A stretch of 14,940 nucleotides of DNA. It comes from Tetmemena sp. SeJ-2015. Taxonomy: Eukaryota; Ciliophora; Spirotrichea; Sporadotrichida; Oxytrichidae. How positions within the stretch are numbered: the stretch's first letter is position 1; each line of letters opens with the position of its first letter. The stretch is from the NCBI GenBank assembly GCA_027382625.1, contig JAJKFJ010009069.1, forward strand, positions 1-14,940. Direction: 5' to 3'. The notes below the pieces were generated by a model, which worked only from the letters and a program-made list of their open reading frames with translations, made no database searches and had not been told where the DNA came from. Positions 1 through 8,640 of this stretch are shown piece after piece. Made by a program: the position numbers and the translations under genes.

Positions 1-513
1 CAAGTAACGCACTTGTAGTTATATTTACTTTCTACTCGTAAACTTCTATGTTATCGTGCTTCTTGTACCAACTCTTCTTCATGAAGGTGTTGTGTGTGAA
101 CACAGCTTCGTCAGCACATACAAACTTTACGCTATCCCTCTCACCTGAGCAGTGCAAATATAACGCGCTTCACTTGATTCACAGTTTTGTACGTTATGCC
201 ATTTCAATGATAGATGTTTGCAACAGTCTACGGAGATATCTTGAAATAAGGAAACTATCTATGGAAGATCTTTGCGCGCTACTCCAAACTGAAGTGCGCT
301 TAGTGGCGAAGAGTTTGGGATCATTCAAATAAGTGATGTGCACATCTTGAAACTTAGAAGTGCGAAGAGGAACAGCTACAACTCCTAACTTTCTCATCTG
401 CAAAGCAACTTTCAAATGCGAGAGTATAGTGCGCGCTGGCACTCTCAACATTTTTTCGATGGAGTTGATGTTTAGAACTGGCTATTACTACTGATAAGGG
501 TGACTACATCCAT
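1..513 (-). CDS. IS630/Tc1-like DDE transposase, 3' end cut by window edge
   Basis: Reading leftward from about 513, with TAA/TAG as Gln and TGA as Trp, one frame (Met at 451-449) stays open to base 1. It starts with a helix-turn-helix-like stretch (VPARTILSHLKVALQMRK). Near 124-20 it reaches KFVCADEAVFTHNTF, then KKSW and a hydrophilic strand, the usual surroundings of the first catalytic Asp (112-110) of IS630/Tc1 DDE enzymes. That family cuts and pastes DNA between terminal inverted repeats; the second and third acidic residues would lie beyond the left edge. The start is uncertain. An ATG at 513-511 opens a neighbouring frame that meets the main frame at the T6 run 451-456, so a one-base slip is possible. 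Two in-frame TGA (181-179, 172-170) and one TAA (196-194) are crossed. Repeat M lies about 70 bases upstream. The family call is fairly firm; intactness is unknown. Confidence 0.68.
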
Positions 514-585
514 ACCTTAAAGTCAAAATGAAACTGAGATAGGATGCATCATGCAGTTATTTTTGAATAATTTCGCATTTGACTC

Positions 586-662
586 GCATGATTATAAGTA
601 TTAATAAATTAATTTATTATACCCAACTTATTTTCACTTTCTTATCATATCATGGGGTTTTG
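586..662 (-). repeat. Terminal repeat M, copy 1 (inverted)
   Basis: Read on the minus strand, this segment runs from TCAAAACCCC to TTATAATCATGC. It matches the repeat at 1064-1133 plus 1669-1683 and that at 4518-4603. Shared blocks include GAAAGTGAAAATAAGT, GTATAAT and ATACTTATAATCATGC. The outer end is a few bases shorter than in copies 2 and 3, which carry a second CAAAC block. It sits just upstream of the transposase start, where a transposon's terminal inverted repeat would be expected. Confidence 0.75.
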
Positions 663-1063
663 ACTCCACCGCTTAACACGAAACACTAAATTAAAGCCTC
701 AATGGTATAAACGCAACGTAGCTGGGGCTTGAGTAATGTCCGGTTAATATTCCTACCCCATCCAAGAAAATTTTTGTTTTATGCCGCTTGTCTTAGATCA
801 TAATTTACTAATTTAATAATTTTTAAAATTTATGAATTTGTTACGAATCATTTCCATAAAATGCCACACAATATTATAAGTTATATAATATTTTATGATA
901 TAAAAGTGTGCATAAATTTGAAATGAAAGATTGAAGTGGGAATATCCTTTTTTAATAGAAGTACTTTTAATTAATTTAATTTCTCTTTTAAAATTTTTAT
1001 GTTAACAAAAACCTACTTTAAAAATTATTTGCATTAATAAAATACCAACTGGAGGTGATAGAA
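663..1063. other. AT-rich spacer between two outward-facing M repeats
   Basis: No protein-like frame is visible on either strand with the reassigned code. The left 100 bases have mixed composition and the rest is mostly A/T. It separates the outer ends of M copies 1 and 2, so it is probably host or older DNA between two neighbouring elements. No clear target-site duplication was found at its borders. Confidence 0.5.
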
Positions 1064-1133
1064 TCAAAACCTCAAACCCCATAATATGATAATAAAGTGA
1101 AAATAAGTCGTGTATAATTAATTTCTTTATTAA
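1064..1133 (+). repeat. Terminal repeat M, copy 2, outer part
   Basis: This is the direct-orientation copy. From 1081 to 1133 it aligns with 4536-4588 without gaps and with few mismatches. The outer end (TCAAAACCTCAAACCCC) also aligns with 4518-4535. The rest of the repeat resumes at 1669 after an insertion, so the repeat was once continuous, as in copy 3. Confidence 0.8.
1119..1133. repeat. Target-site duplication, left copy
   Basis: The 15 bases TAATTTCTTTATTAA occur here and again at 1654-1668, flanking a 520-bp segment. The related uninterrupted sequence at 4574-4588 has the site once, with one mismatch, so this is a duplicated insertion target. Confidence 0.85.
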
Positions 1134-1653
1134 AAATTAAGGGAACTAAAGGGCCCCGGCATAAATAAGATAGGCCGTGACGTCAATGATATTGCTGTAA
1201 CTCACTTATCTGACGCACACAAACCTACCAGCCGAATAGGGATATTAAACATGTGGCACCCCCTCTACCTCATTCTGAGCAGAAGCCCCCGGCTTCTGCA
1301 GACCATCCAAAAAAACCTAAAAGGAGAAAGATATGCGGTAGCTTCGGACCGAGAGCAAGTCGCTGCTCCGTAGAGTCTGGCTTCGCTGTCCAACTGCATA
1401 ACTTAGTGTTTGCCCTTAGATCACATCCCTCCACGCCAACAAGGATTAGGAGGGTGAGTGGGAACCACTCACCTTTGATTACCTCTCCAGTGAGCAGCTC
1501 AACCACCTTCCTCGGGGCTTCGGTGCCATTATCCCTTGCCTCTTTTAAGCACTCACCCACCAGCCAATGGATTGCCAAACCAGAAAGTCTTCAGTGAAAG
1601 GGCGACTAGTGCCGGTTGTGTGCGTCCTGAATTTTAACTTTCTAATTTAATAA
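1134..1653. mobile_element. 520-bp GC-richer insertion, possibly a SINE-like retroposon
   Basis: The segment is visibly richer in G/C than all its surroundings and interrupts repeat M exactly between two 15-bp direct repeats. The uninterrupted paralogous site is at 4574-4588. A long target duplication without clear long terminal inverted repeats is typical of retroposed sequences rather than Tc1-type transposons. Only an 11-bp inverted pair is visible (GACGCACACAA at 1212-1222 and its complement at 1616-1626). The right end has a TAATAA-like tail. Both strands carry roughly 100-codon open frames (1253-1597 plus, 1270-1578 minus), but neither resembles a known protein and both are expected by chance in GC-rich DNA. 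No convincing Pol III A/B boxes or tRNA cloverleaf were found. The insertion itself is well supported; the element class is a guess. Confidence 0.72.
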
Positions 1654-1668
1654 TAATTTCTTTATTAA
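1654..1668. repeat. Target-site duplication, right copy
   Basis: Identical to 1119-1133 (TAATTTCTTTATTAA). It marks the right edge of the 520-bp insertion. Repeat M continues from here into the last bases of the helicase gene. Confidence 0.85.
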
Positions 1669-1683
1669 TACTTATAATCATGC
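1669..1683 (+). repeat. Terminal repeat M, copy 2, inner end
   Basis: TACTTATAATCATGC completes the repeat interrupted at 1133. The same block ends copies 1 and 3. The helicase stop codon (1680-1678) lies inside it, so the repeat also encodes the last codon and stop of the gene. Confidence 0.75.
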
Positions 1684-4517
1684 TAAATTTTAACCTTAAA
1701 CAGGCAATCTAAAGTCTTCTAGGAAGGTGACCTTGATGTCTGTCTCATATTCTCTGAATTTTATACCTTTAAGTGCTTCCTATATCTCAGATAACTGAGT
1801 GTTAGGTTTCATAGGTTGCTAAATTATTACTTTGTTTACTAACTTTTTCAAAGGTTCTGTTACCATGTCTATCTTACAATCTGCATATTTTTTTAGATAA
1901 ATCGAAGGTTGCTTAAATTTTCTAATTCATTCCCTATACCATAAAAGTATTAAAACGAACAGGCTCTCTCGCAATGAAGAGAAACCATTCATATCTAGGT
2001 TGACTTTGTTAGTTTCTTAAAATTTTGATAAGTCATTTACTTCTAGATTAAGTTCAATGAGAGGTGGCTCTCTATCAAATGTGAAATTGTTTTCAAAGCT
2101 TCAATCAGCTATTTATTCTTCTTTTTTTTATCTTACCAGCTTGATTGCTTCTCGAACCTCCTCAAACATTTACGCTAGTGATAGCTTCAATTTGTTTACG
2201 TACTGAAGTTAAGAATCTTGCCCCCGAACATAGGTCACCGAAACAGAAGTCCCAAGTGTTCTTGATCTCCGTCCAATAAGTTAAATCCAATCATTATAGT
2301 GAGCAGGCTCGCATGCGATCAAAACCACTGCATCCCTCTAAAATTTGATGTCAGCTCCTCTGTCTTCTTGCTCTTTAATAACTACAATTCCTTTATCCCA
2401 CTCTATCAGAGATTACAGATCCAAATTTGACAAGCCTTGCATCACTCGCAATTAATTTTAGCGTAGAGCGCTTACCAATACCTCTTTGATAGTATTTTAA
2501 ACTGCTATTACAATTGGCTTCGATTCGTAGTACTTCTAAACGTCTTGTATAAGTTTTTCAATCAACACATTATCCTCTCCAAAGTTCTACTCCCACTTGG
2601 CGCTCATACTCAGATTTAAGATCAAGGGCTATAGGCTTCTTCTCAATCACGCTCTCTACGAGAAGTTCAAGAAATTCACAACTGGTGCCAGAGAACAAAA
2701 ATAGATGTTAGCCATTCATCCTCCATATTCCATCAACTTTGCAATCGAAAACTCTCCAGGCCTAGTTCTGAAAAATCTCGTCATACTCATCGACTATTAT
2801 TGCATCGCTTTCAAATTTATATGCAAAGTATTATTCCATTGTAATGACTCTGATGCCGAAGTTGAGAACGCCTATCTTATCGAAAAGCTAATTCTTGAGA
2901 AGCTCGTTCGGCGCTACAATCAAGACCTTTTGTTTTAGCTCAACCAAAGCCAACTCTAGCATTCCAATCACCCAAATTTTGCCTGAGCCAGGAGGCAGGT
3001 GGCATAAAATGAGATTTGAATTAACCTTTAGGCATAAAGATGCTATAGCTGCCTGATAATCAGAATGAAAGTAGCCTTTCTAAATATTCTTAATTTTTTT
3101 CCAAAATGCTTCTTTTAAACAAGGCTCTCTTCAAGCCAACTCATTTCAGAATACTTCTTTAGTTGGTTCTCAATTGCAGTTCAGTCAACACCTGTAAATG
3201 ATGTGATTTTCTATTTTTTTCTCTAAAAGCTCAATTCAATTCTAAGTAGGAGAAGTGAAAAACTATTTGAGGTCCTCACCAGGTAAACCTCGCGCCTGCT
3301 CTAGAGCTCGGAGAACTTAGCTCAAACCAAGACGAATGTGCTGATGAGTTTTAATAAGTCGAAAATCATTCTTCGTTAAGTGATGGCATCGTGAAGGCGA
3401 TGCATAAGCTGCACTGGATCTCTGTCTACTTTTAATCTGATAAGAATAGTTGCAATGTCGATAGACATAAAATTGGGTTTTTTAAGGAATTAAATTGCCT
3501 CTTCCCAGAGAAGGCTCTTAGAGTGGGTGGATATCAGCTTGGCCAGATTACTGCTAAAACCTTTGAGCACCAACGCCTTTTTTAATTCAACTGAGTTAGT
3601 TTCGTTATAGAGCAATTCTCTCAATCTAATTAACCCAAACTTTAAGCAAAAAAGGAAAACCCCACAGCTAACTATACTTCTTTGATCCTGAAGATGCATT
3701 GAAAGGGATTTAAAAATTCGGGTGCAATTCTAAAACTCGCTTTCGCTCATAAAGCTGAACTTATCATACATGCTCAGAGCATGCAGTGCGAGGAGGGAGA
3801 GTCTAGCCTTCTTCAACTAGATTGAAATTGGACTAGTATAAAGTGAGAATGAGCTAAAGCTGTAAGGAGCTAGGCAGATCCCATAGCAGGCTGATCGTTA
3901 CCTCTATTTTCTACTCTCTGTACAGATTCGAAAGTTGAGGAAGTAGCATGCGAATGAGACTGTTTTAGAATTCCTTCTCGAGATCATAATAGCTTTGCCA
4001 TATTCTAAGAGCTTACTAACTATTTGATCTTAATTACTTTACTCTAGAGTGTTAAAATTTTGCAGTAGCCTTCTTATAATGGAATAACTGTGATGGATTG
4101 AATGCTGCTTAAAAGATTTTTCTGATTGGACTCGTGATTAAGCACCCTCATCAGAGCTGTTTCCAAGAACTCCTCTTTCAATTCAGTTTGAGTTACTCTT
4201 CTATTTATCTTTCGCTTGAGTGTACGCTTCGTGTTCTATCACTATGTCTTTATAATCCTGCTAATCTTATATCTAAAGGTTGAGGTAAAAGTTTACTGAT
4301 AATAGTTTATGAGTTTATTGACGTCTTTGAAGTGAAGTATGAATCCTTTTGATATCTGAAAGAGTTACGTGTTGAGCTCAGGGGAGAGAAATGCTCTATC
4401 TTTCAAAGTTTCCTTTTCTCTTTGATCTGGGCTGTGTAGAGAAGGGTTAGTTATATCTTTAGGCAAAGCTTCCCAAAGAACTGTTTTATTTGGAGATTGT
4501 CTTTCGAATTAGTCCAT
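1678..4517 (-). pseudogene. SecA-like SF2 helicase/translocase gene, frame-broken
   Basis: Runs from ATG 4517-4515 (MDQFERQSPNKTVLWEALP...) to TGA 1680-1678, about 946 codons. TAA/TAG are read as Gln and some internal TGA as Trp. The N-terminal 480 or so residues are helical and unrecognised. The motor follows: Q-like motif DYQAAIASL (3061-3035), Walker A PPGSGK (2995-2978), DEYD (2791-2780), motif III-like SGT (2692-2684), motif V EDRGADI (2367-2347) and motif VI QLIGRRSRTLG (2283-2251). Their order and spacing fit SecA-like superfamily 2 ATPases, which couple ATP hydrolysis to polypeptide or nucleic-acid movement; the cellular role here is unknown. The Walker Lys is followed by Ile instead of Ser/Thr. 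The best frame changes at about 3840, 3350, 3205, 3120 and 2600, and probably near 4275 and 4200. The last 66 residues resemble a kinase C-lobe end and are shared with the fragment at 4598-5010. It is either a decayed copy or a gene with sequencing indels. Confidence 0.72.
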
Positions 4518-4603
4518 TCAAAACTCCAAAACTCAATAATATGAAAAGAAAGTGAAAATAAGTTGTGTATAATTAATTTCTTTATTTATACTTATAATCA
4601 TGC
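4518..4603 (+). repeat. Terminal repeat M, copy 3 (uninterrupted)
   Basis: Runs from TCAAAACTCC to TTATAATCATGC and lies between the helicase start codon (4517) and the kinase-fragment stop (4600-4598). It is the uninterrupted equivalent of copy 2. Because it abuts the helicase ATG directly, it would double as the 5' flank, and perhaps the promoter region, of that gene. Alternatively, a second element inserted right at the gene start. Confidence 0.75.
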
Positions 4604-4800
4604 TAAATTTTAACCCTAAACAGGCAATCTAAAGTCTTCTAGGAAGGTGGCCTTGACGTCTGTCACATATTTTCTGAATTTTATACCTTTAAGTGCTTCC
4701 TCTATCTCAGATAACTGAGTGTTAGCTTTCATAGGTTGCTTGATTATTACTTTGTTTACTAACTTTTTCAAAGGTTATGATACCTTGTCTATCTTACAAT
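4574..4800 (-). repeat. 227-bp direct repeat, copy B (3' end of kinase fragment)
   Basis: Second copy of the repeat at 1654-1880, in the same orientation and without gaps. Beyond 4800 the sequence is unrelated to that beyond 1880, yet the reading frame runs across the junction in both genes. Confidence 0.92.
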
Positions 4801-5010
4801 GTCTTGTTGCGAATTATATTGCATCATCTTCACTTTCACACTAGTAGTATTCCTCCTGTTTTCATATCGCATTCAAGTATGATTGCAACTATAGACCAAA
4901 TGTCCCACTGCACTGAACCGTTGAGCCAAGTCTGTCTCTATGGGAAGTAGCCTGCAGTTCCTTGCACCGATGCTTCCTCAATGTTTTCTCTTCTTACAAT
5001 ATTTAAATCT
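4598..5010 (-). pseudogene. Protein-kinase-like C-lobe fragment
   Basis: Reading leftward from about 5010: ENIEEASVQGTAGYFPQ (GTAGYFP at 4961-4941) resembles the activation-loop end and P+1 region (GT.GY..PE) of eukaryotic protein kinases. WDIWSIVAIILECDM follows (DIWS at 4904-4893), the DxWS...LE pattern of helix F. After a one-base frame change near 4858 come EEYYQCESEDDAIQFATRH and a helical tail, LKKLVNKVIIKQPMKANTQL, resembling the last kinase helices. TGA 4600-4598 is the stop. The usual Glu of the PE motif appears as TAG (Gln), one base from GAG. The N-lobe, catalytic loop and DFG are absent; upstream DNA is AT-rich and noncoding, so this is a 5'-truncated remnant. Kinases of this type phosphorylate Ser/Thr, but this fragment cannot be active. 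The last 66 or so residues match the helicase gene's end with about 10 substitutions. Confidence 0.7.
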
Positions 5011-5501
5011 TATTTAAATTTAACAATTACCTTGATCCTTAATTGTTATTTATATTTCCAAACTCAATTTCTATATTAGTCTAATATGAATGAAAGTAAA
5101 AATATCTAAATGCTTAGGCATTAAGAGTATTTTTAGACAATTAATGGTTTATTAAATTTTATTCCTTAATTTTTAATAAAGCAAAATTTTTACAAATATC
5201 ATTGAATGATAATTGCCAAAACAATTTCATTTAATCATAAATTTATTTTAATTGAATAATAATTTTATATTTTTATTCATCAATTCACGGAGACTAAATT
5301 TTTATAACTTATCTATTAAAAATCTTATAGATAAAAACCTTAGCAAATATCTTTATATCTTAACTTATCAATTAAAATTTAAAAAATAATTTCTCTACAT
5401 CTTGCCTAATTTTTAAATTATTAATAACCTGATTTCATCTTTATTAAATGATTCAGGGGTCTTTAATAAAAGAAATTTGTTTATGAGTTGAATCTTGATT
5501 A
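5011..5501. other. AT-rich stretch without genes
   Basis: Composition becomes strongly A/T just upstream of the kinase fragment. No sustained protein-like frame, tRNA or structured RNA is visible. It is probably intergenic or eliminated/repeat-derived DNA. Confidence 0.55.
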
Positions 5502-5540
5502 TATAGGAAGGATAAGAATAGATGATCGAGAAAAACATTT
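5502..5540 (+). repeat. Left 39-bp inverted arm
   Basis: Perfect reverse complement of 6133-6171. The first mismatches are at 5501 and 5541. Confidence 0.92.
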
Positions 5541-6132
5541 TAATACATTATTTTATTTGCATTTATTCTTTACTGACTCGTATTCGCAAAGGTTTTCCTC
5601 TACAAATTTGCTCAACTTGTATTGTTTTATGATTAGATTCATGCTGATTATTATTTATCCAAGCCTTTCTCTCTCTACTTTATTATCTTTTCTCTATTAA
5701 AATTGTTTAAAAGATAGCGGAATGCTATAAAGACTTACCATTTTTTGCAATTTCTAAGTCATCATGAATGGACCTACTAATTGTTTTTAGTTTATGCATA
5801 AAGTAAGACTTGATGTTAGTACTCATGAAGAATTTTCGTTACTTCTTCACTCGCTTGCCTTAGCATCATGATTTCCCAAAAATTGCATCTTTAAATTCGC
5901 AAAATTAGAGCTAAACATAATATTAATTTCCATAATAATTATCAAATAAAAAAGGTTTACTTGAAACAGTTAGCAGTCAATAAAAATAGGGATCTAAGAC
6001 TGAAATTGATGGCTTTTCTATTCACTTTAGTCCATTCTTCCATTTCAGTATAAATTAATAAATGAAAATAAATTTTAAATTAATCAATTATTCTACTGTT
6101 TAAACTACTTCCCTGTGCGAATTTTGATCTCT

Positions 6133-6171
6133 AAATGTTTTTCTCGATCATCTATTCTTATCCTTCCTATA
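6133..6171 (-). repeat. Right 39-bp inverted arm
   Basis: Perfect reverse complement of 5502-5540, ending in CCTATA at the outer edge. Confidence 0.92.
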
Positions 6172-8640
6172 ATAGAATATAAAAAAAAATCATAGCAGCT
6201 TTTAGCTGAGTTTCATAGATCATTTTGAGCCCAGGACATATTACTTATTTACAAAATTAATAATCACTTTATTTATAGGTGGTGAGATATAAAAATTTTA
6301 ATCACAAATATTATATCCTAAAATATTGATATTTCTCTTGTCTAAAATATTTTAAAAATTTGAAAAATTAATAATTTTTTTTATTTAAAATAGATAAAAT
6401 AATAAATTATATTTTATTTTAATAGACTAATTTCCCTACATCATACAACAATCAAATATTAATAGATATAAAATTAAAATTCTATATTCCTTGAAATAAG
6501 ATTCAGGCTTGTGCTGGTTAATTCAAAATTCCTTTAACGTTAATAATTTAATTCTAGCATGAAATAAATTTAAGAAATTATTTTAGATAAACTTTCATAG
6601 ATTTCAATTAAGGAAGCAGTTGCTTCAAAAAAATTTATTCATTTAAAAATAAATAGTAGCAAGAATTGGCTTGCAAAATGGATCTTACTTTTAGCATAAT
6701 CATTAAATTAAAAATTGCAAATTTTATTGTATTACTAGTTTTAAAAATTTGAGAATCCTTATCTTAGCGTAATATTGAGTTGCCCAAATTTGGAGTTTAA
6801 TCAGACAATTTATTAAAACATTAATTAAAAATTATATGAATTTTGATTATCAACATAATTCATTTATCTATTTACTTTTTATTTAACACTATATTATAGT
6901 GAAATTAGGATTACCAACGTTTTTAAGCTAGCAGTACAATGAAAATTGCCATTAAATTAAATGTCAAATCTAGATCCATTTGGCAAAACAAATATTTTTA
7001 ATCTTTATTTTAAAGCACATCCTTTCTTTTTTAGAAGTGTTTATTGAAATGTATCAAAGATGATATAAATTAATTTTTTAAATTTTGTAATATTCTAAAA
7101 TTAAAATATAGCATTAAATGAAATTTGAATTAATATGCACAAGGATTAATCTCATTTCAAGTAGGATTTAATTTAACATCTATTAAATTATAATTAGATT
7201 TGAGGAATATTAAATATATAAAATTTGTAGTATAAATAATTTTCTTATTAATAATAATTCTAAAGCAAAATGTGAAGATATATTCTTTAGCAATTTTTAT
7301 TCTATAAAATATTAATTCCTTTAATCATACATATGTCCTTAAGGTCTAAAACTAGCCTAAATAAGGAATATTGATGTTTTTTAATAAAAAAAGACTTTCA
7401 AAATATTATTTTTAAAAAAAGCTTGCTCTTGTTTAAAAGTTTTTCTATAAAAATCAATAAAATTTTTGGAATAATTACAGTTAATATACTAAAAGCTACA
7501 ATTATTTAAAAGGAAAATATCTCAAAAATAAATAGATTGTTTTAAGTGTTTTAATATTTTTATTTTAAACAAAATAAATGCTTTTTATTCTTTTAGAATT
7601 GGTTTGCTATAATATAGGTTAGGATTTAATAAAAAACAAAGAATTAGTTTAATAATTAATTTATAATAATTTAAATTCAGTGACAGTTTAAGCTATTAAC
7701 ATTCGATTTAGTCTTGAATTCTAAGCAACTTTTATCCTTATAATTTCTTCGTTCTAGGTGATTATAAAATTTACCGATGCTTTAATTTGTTAACTTGGGT
7801 ACTTTCTTGTAGGTTGCAACATCTAAATTTATTGTGAGACTTATGGTTTTGAAAGGCAGTAGAACTATTTCATATTATAATGAAATAAACTATTGAAGAA
7901 GCACCTTACAGGAGTACCTTTTCTTCAATTTAGCAACCTCTAATTTGCAATTCTTCTTAATTATTATAACTCAATTTAGATTTCATTTTAATTTAACTTT
8001 ATTGAAGTTTCATTAAATCCAAGAGCCTTGATATAAATATACTTTTATTTAAATATAAGAGAATGATCAAGTGCTATAATATTTATAAATCTATATTTTA
8101 CATATGGCAGATGAGAGTATAAAGAAATGAGAGACACCTGAATAAATAATAAGAAAGTGAAATAGAATTAAGAGATTTAATTAATTTTTAAATGTTTTCT
8201 AAGTCTTTTTTTTTCCCGGAAATAAGTAAGAATATAAAGTATTTATCTTCTTATTATTTTGTATAGAGAATCACTAATTCAAAACTATTTTTATACAAGA
8301 CCCTTAATTTATAATTTTTTTAATTAAATTAAAATTATAATGGTATTTTATTTACCTTATTTTAAAATTGTGAACTCTTTCGACAACTTCAGAAATAAAG
8401 AAATTTTTTTAATAAAAATATAAATATTTTAAATGTCTTGAAATTTCATGTTTGCTAATTATAATAAAATATAAAATAATTTCGATGTAGAATTAATTCT
8501 CAAATTTTAAAAAATAACTGATTCATTTGGGTATATAATATTCCCCTCGCCTGATTTTAATAATTTATAGAAGGCTTTATAAGTATTAGAGAGCAATAGA
8601 AAGTAGTTTAAAATTAATTTTCCAGACTACTTGACCAAAA
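6172..8640. other. 2.5 kb of very AT-rich DNA, no genes seen
   Basis: Almost entirely A/T with many short AT runs. No frame on either strand keeps protein-like composition, even with reassigned stops. The only local structure noticed is a hairpin at 7892-7929. A partial resemblance to repeat M (ATAAGAAAGTGAAA near 8150) is too short to call. It may be intergenic, or old inserted DNA. Confidence 0.6.
7892..7929. other. Isolated 9-bp-stem hairpin
   Basis: ATTGAAGAA at 7892-7900 pairs perfectly with TTCTTCAAT at 7921-7929 around a 20-base loop that is less AT-rich than its surroundings. No gene lies nearby. It could be part of an unrecognised small RNA or chance. Confidence 0.3.

Larger units (their letters stand above)
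1654..1880 (-). repeat. 227-bp direct repeat, copy A (3' end of helicase gene)
   Basis: Aligns base for base, without indels, to 4574-4800. By eye there are 13 mismatches, 12 of them inside the coding part. Similarity stops sharply at 1880/4800. It covers the last 66 or so codons of the helicase gene plus part of repeat M. Ten of the 12 coding differences change the amino acid. Confidence 0.92.
5502..6171. mobile_element. 670-bp element with perfect 39-bp terminal inverted repeats
   Basis: Bases 5502-5540 (TATAGGAAGGATAAGAATAG...) are exactly the reverse complement of 6133-6171, with mismatches immediately outside on both sides. The 592-bp interior is AT-rich and encodes nothing recognisable; a 70-codon plus-strand frame at 5488-5700 starts outside the element and reads through the left arm. 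This is the form of a small non-autonomous inverted-repeat transposon. The ends begin TATAGG, close to the TAYAG start of Paramecium IES ends and Tc1/mariner termini. A TA target is possible but cannot be separated from the end sequence. Confidence 0.8.

Noticed and set aside
48..332. 94-codon plus-strand ORF
   Set aside because: It is antisense to the transposase frame, which has the DDE-type motif; the plus-strand product resembles nothing.
656..1080. Telomere-like C/A repeats at the outer ends of M (TCAAAACCCC, TCAAAACCTCAAACCCC)
   Set aside because: Suggestive of telomere-bearing elements of other ciliates, but only one or two imperfect units and no tandem array.
1253..1597. 114-codon plus-strand ORF and its 102-codon minus-strand counterpart
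   Set aside because: Both lie inside the GC-richer insertion, where stops are rare by composition; neither has recognisable motifs.
2705..2938. 77-codon plus-strand ORF
   Set aside because: Opposite strand of the helicase Walker A to motif III region.
3490..3699. 69-codon minus-strand ORF as a separate gene
   Set aside because: It is simply one stretch of the helicase gene's N-terminal half between reassigned stop codons.
4265..4330. Short intron (GTAAAC...TTTAG) explaining a frame change in the helicase gene
   Set aside because: The 24-base candidate is a multiple of three and does not restore frame; the other frame changes lack nearby GT...AG pairs of suitable length.
5488..5700. 70-codon plus-strand ORF
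   Set aside because: It starts outside the inverted-repeat element and reads through its left arm; T-rich, low-complexity product.
8140..8190. Fourth copy of repeat M
   Set aside because: Only about 14 bases (ATAAGAAAGTGAAA) match, within AT-rich sequence; not enough to support a copy.
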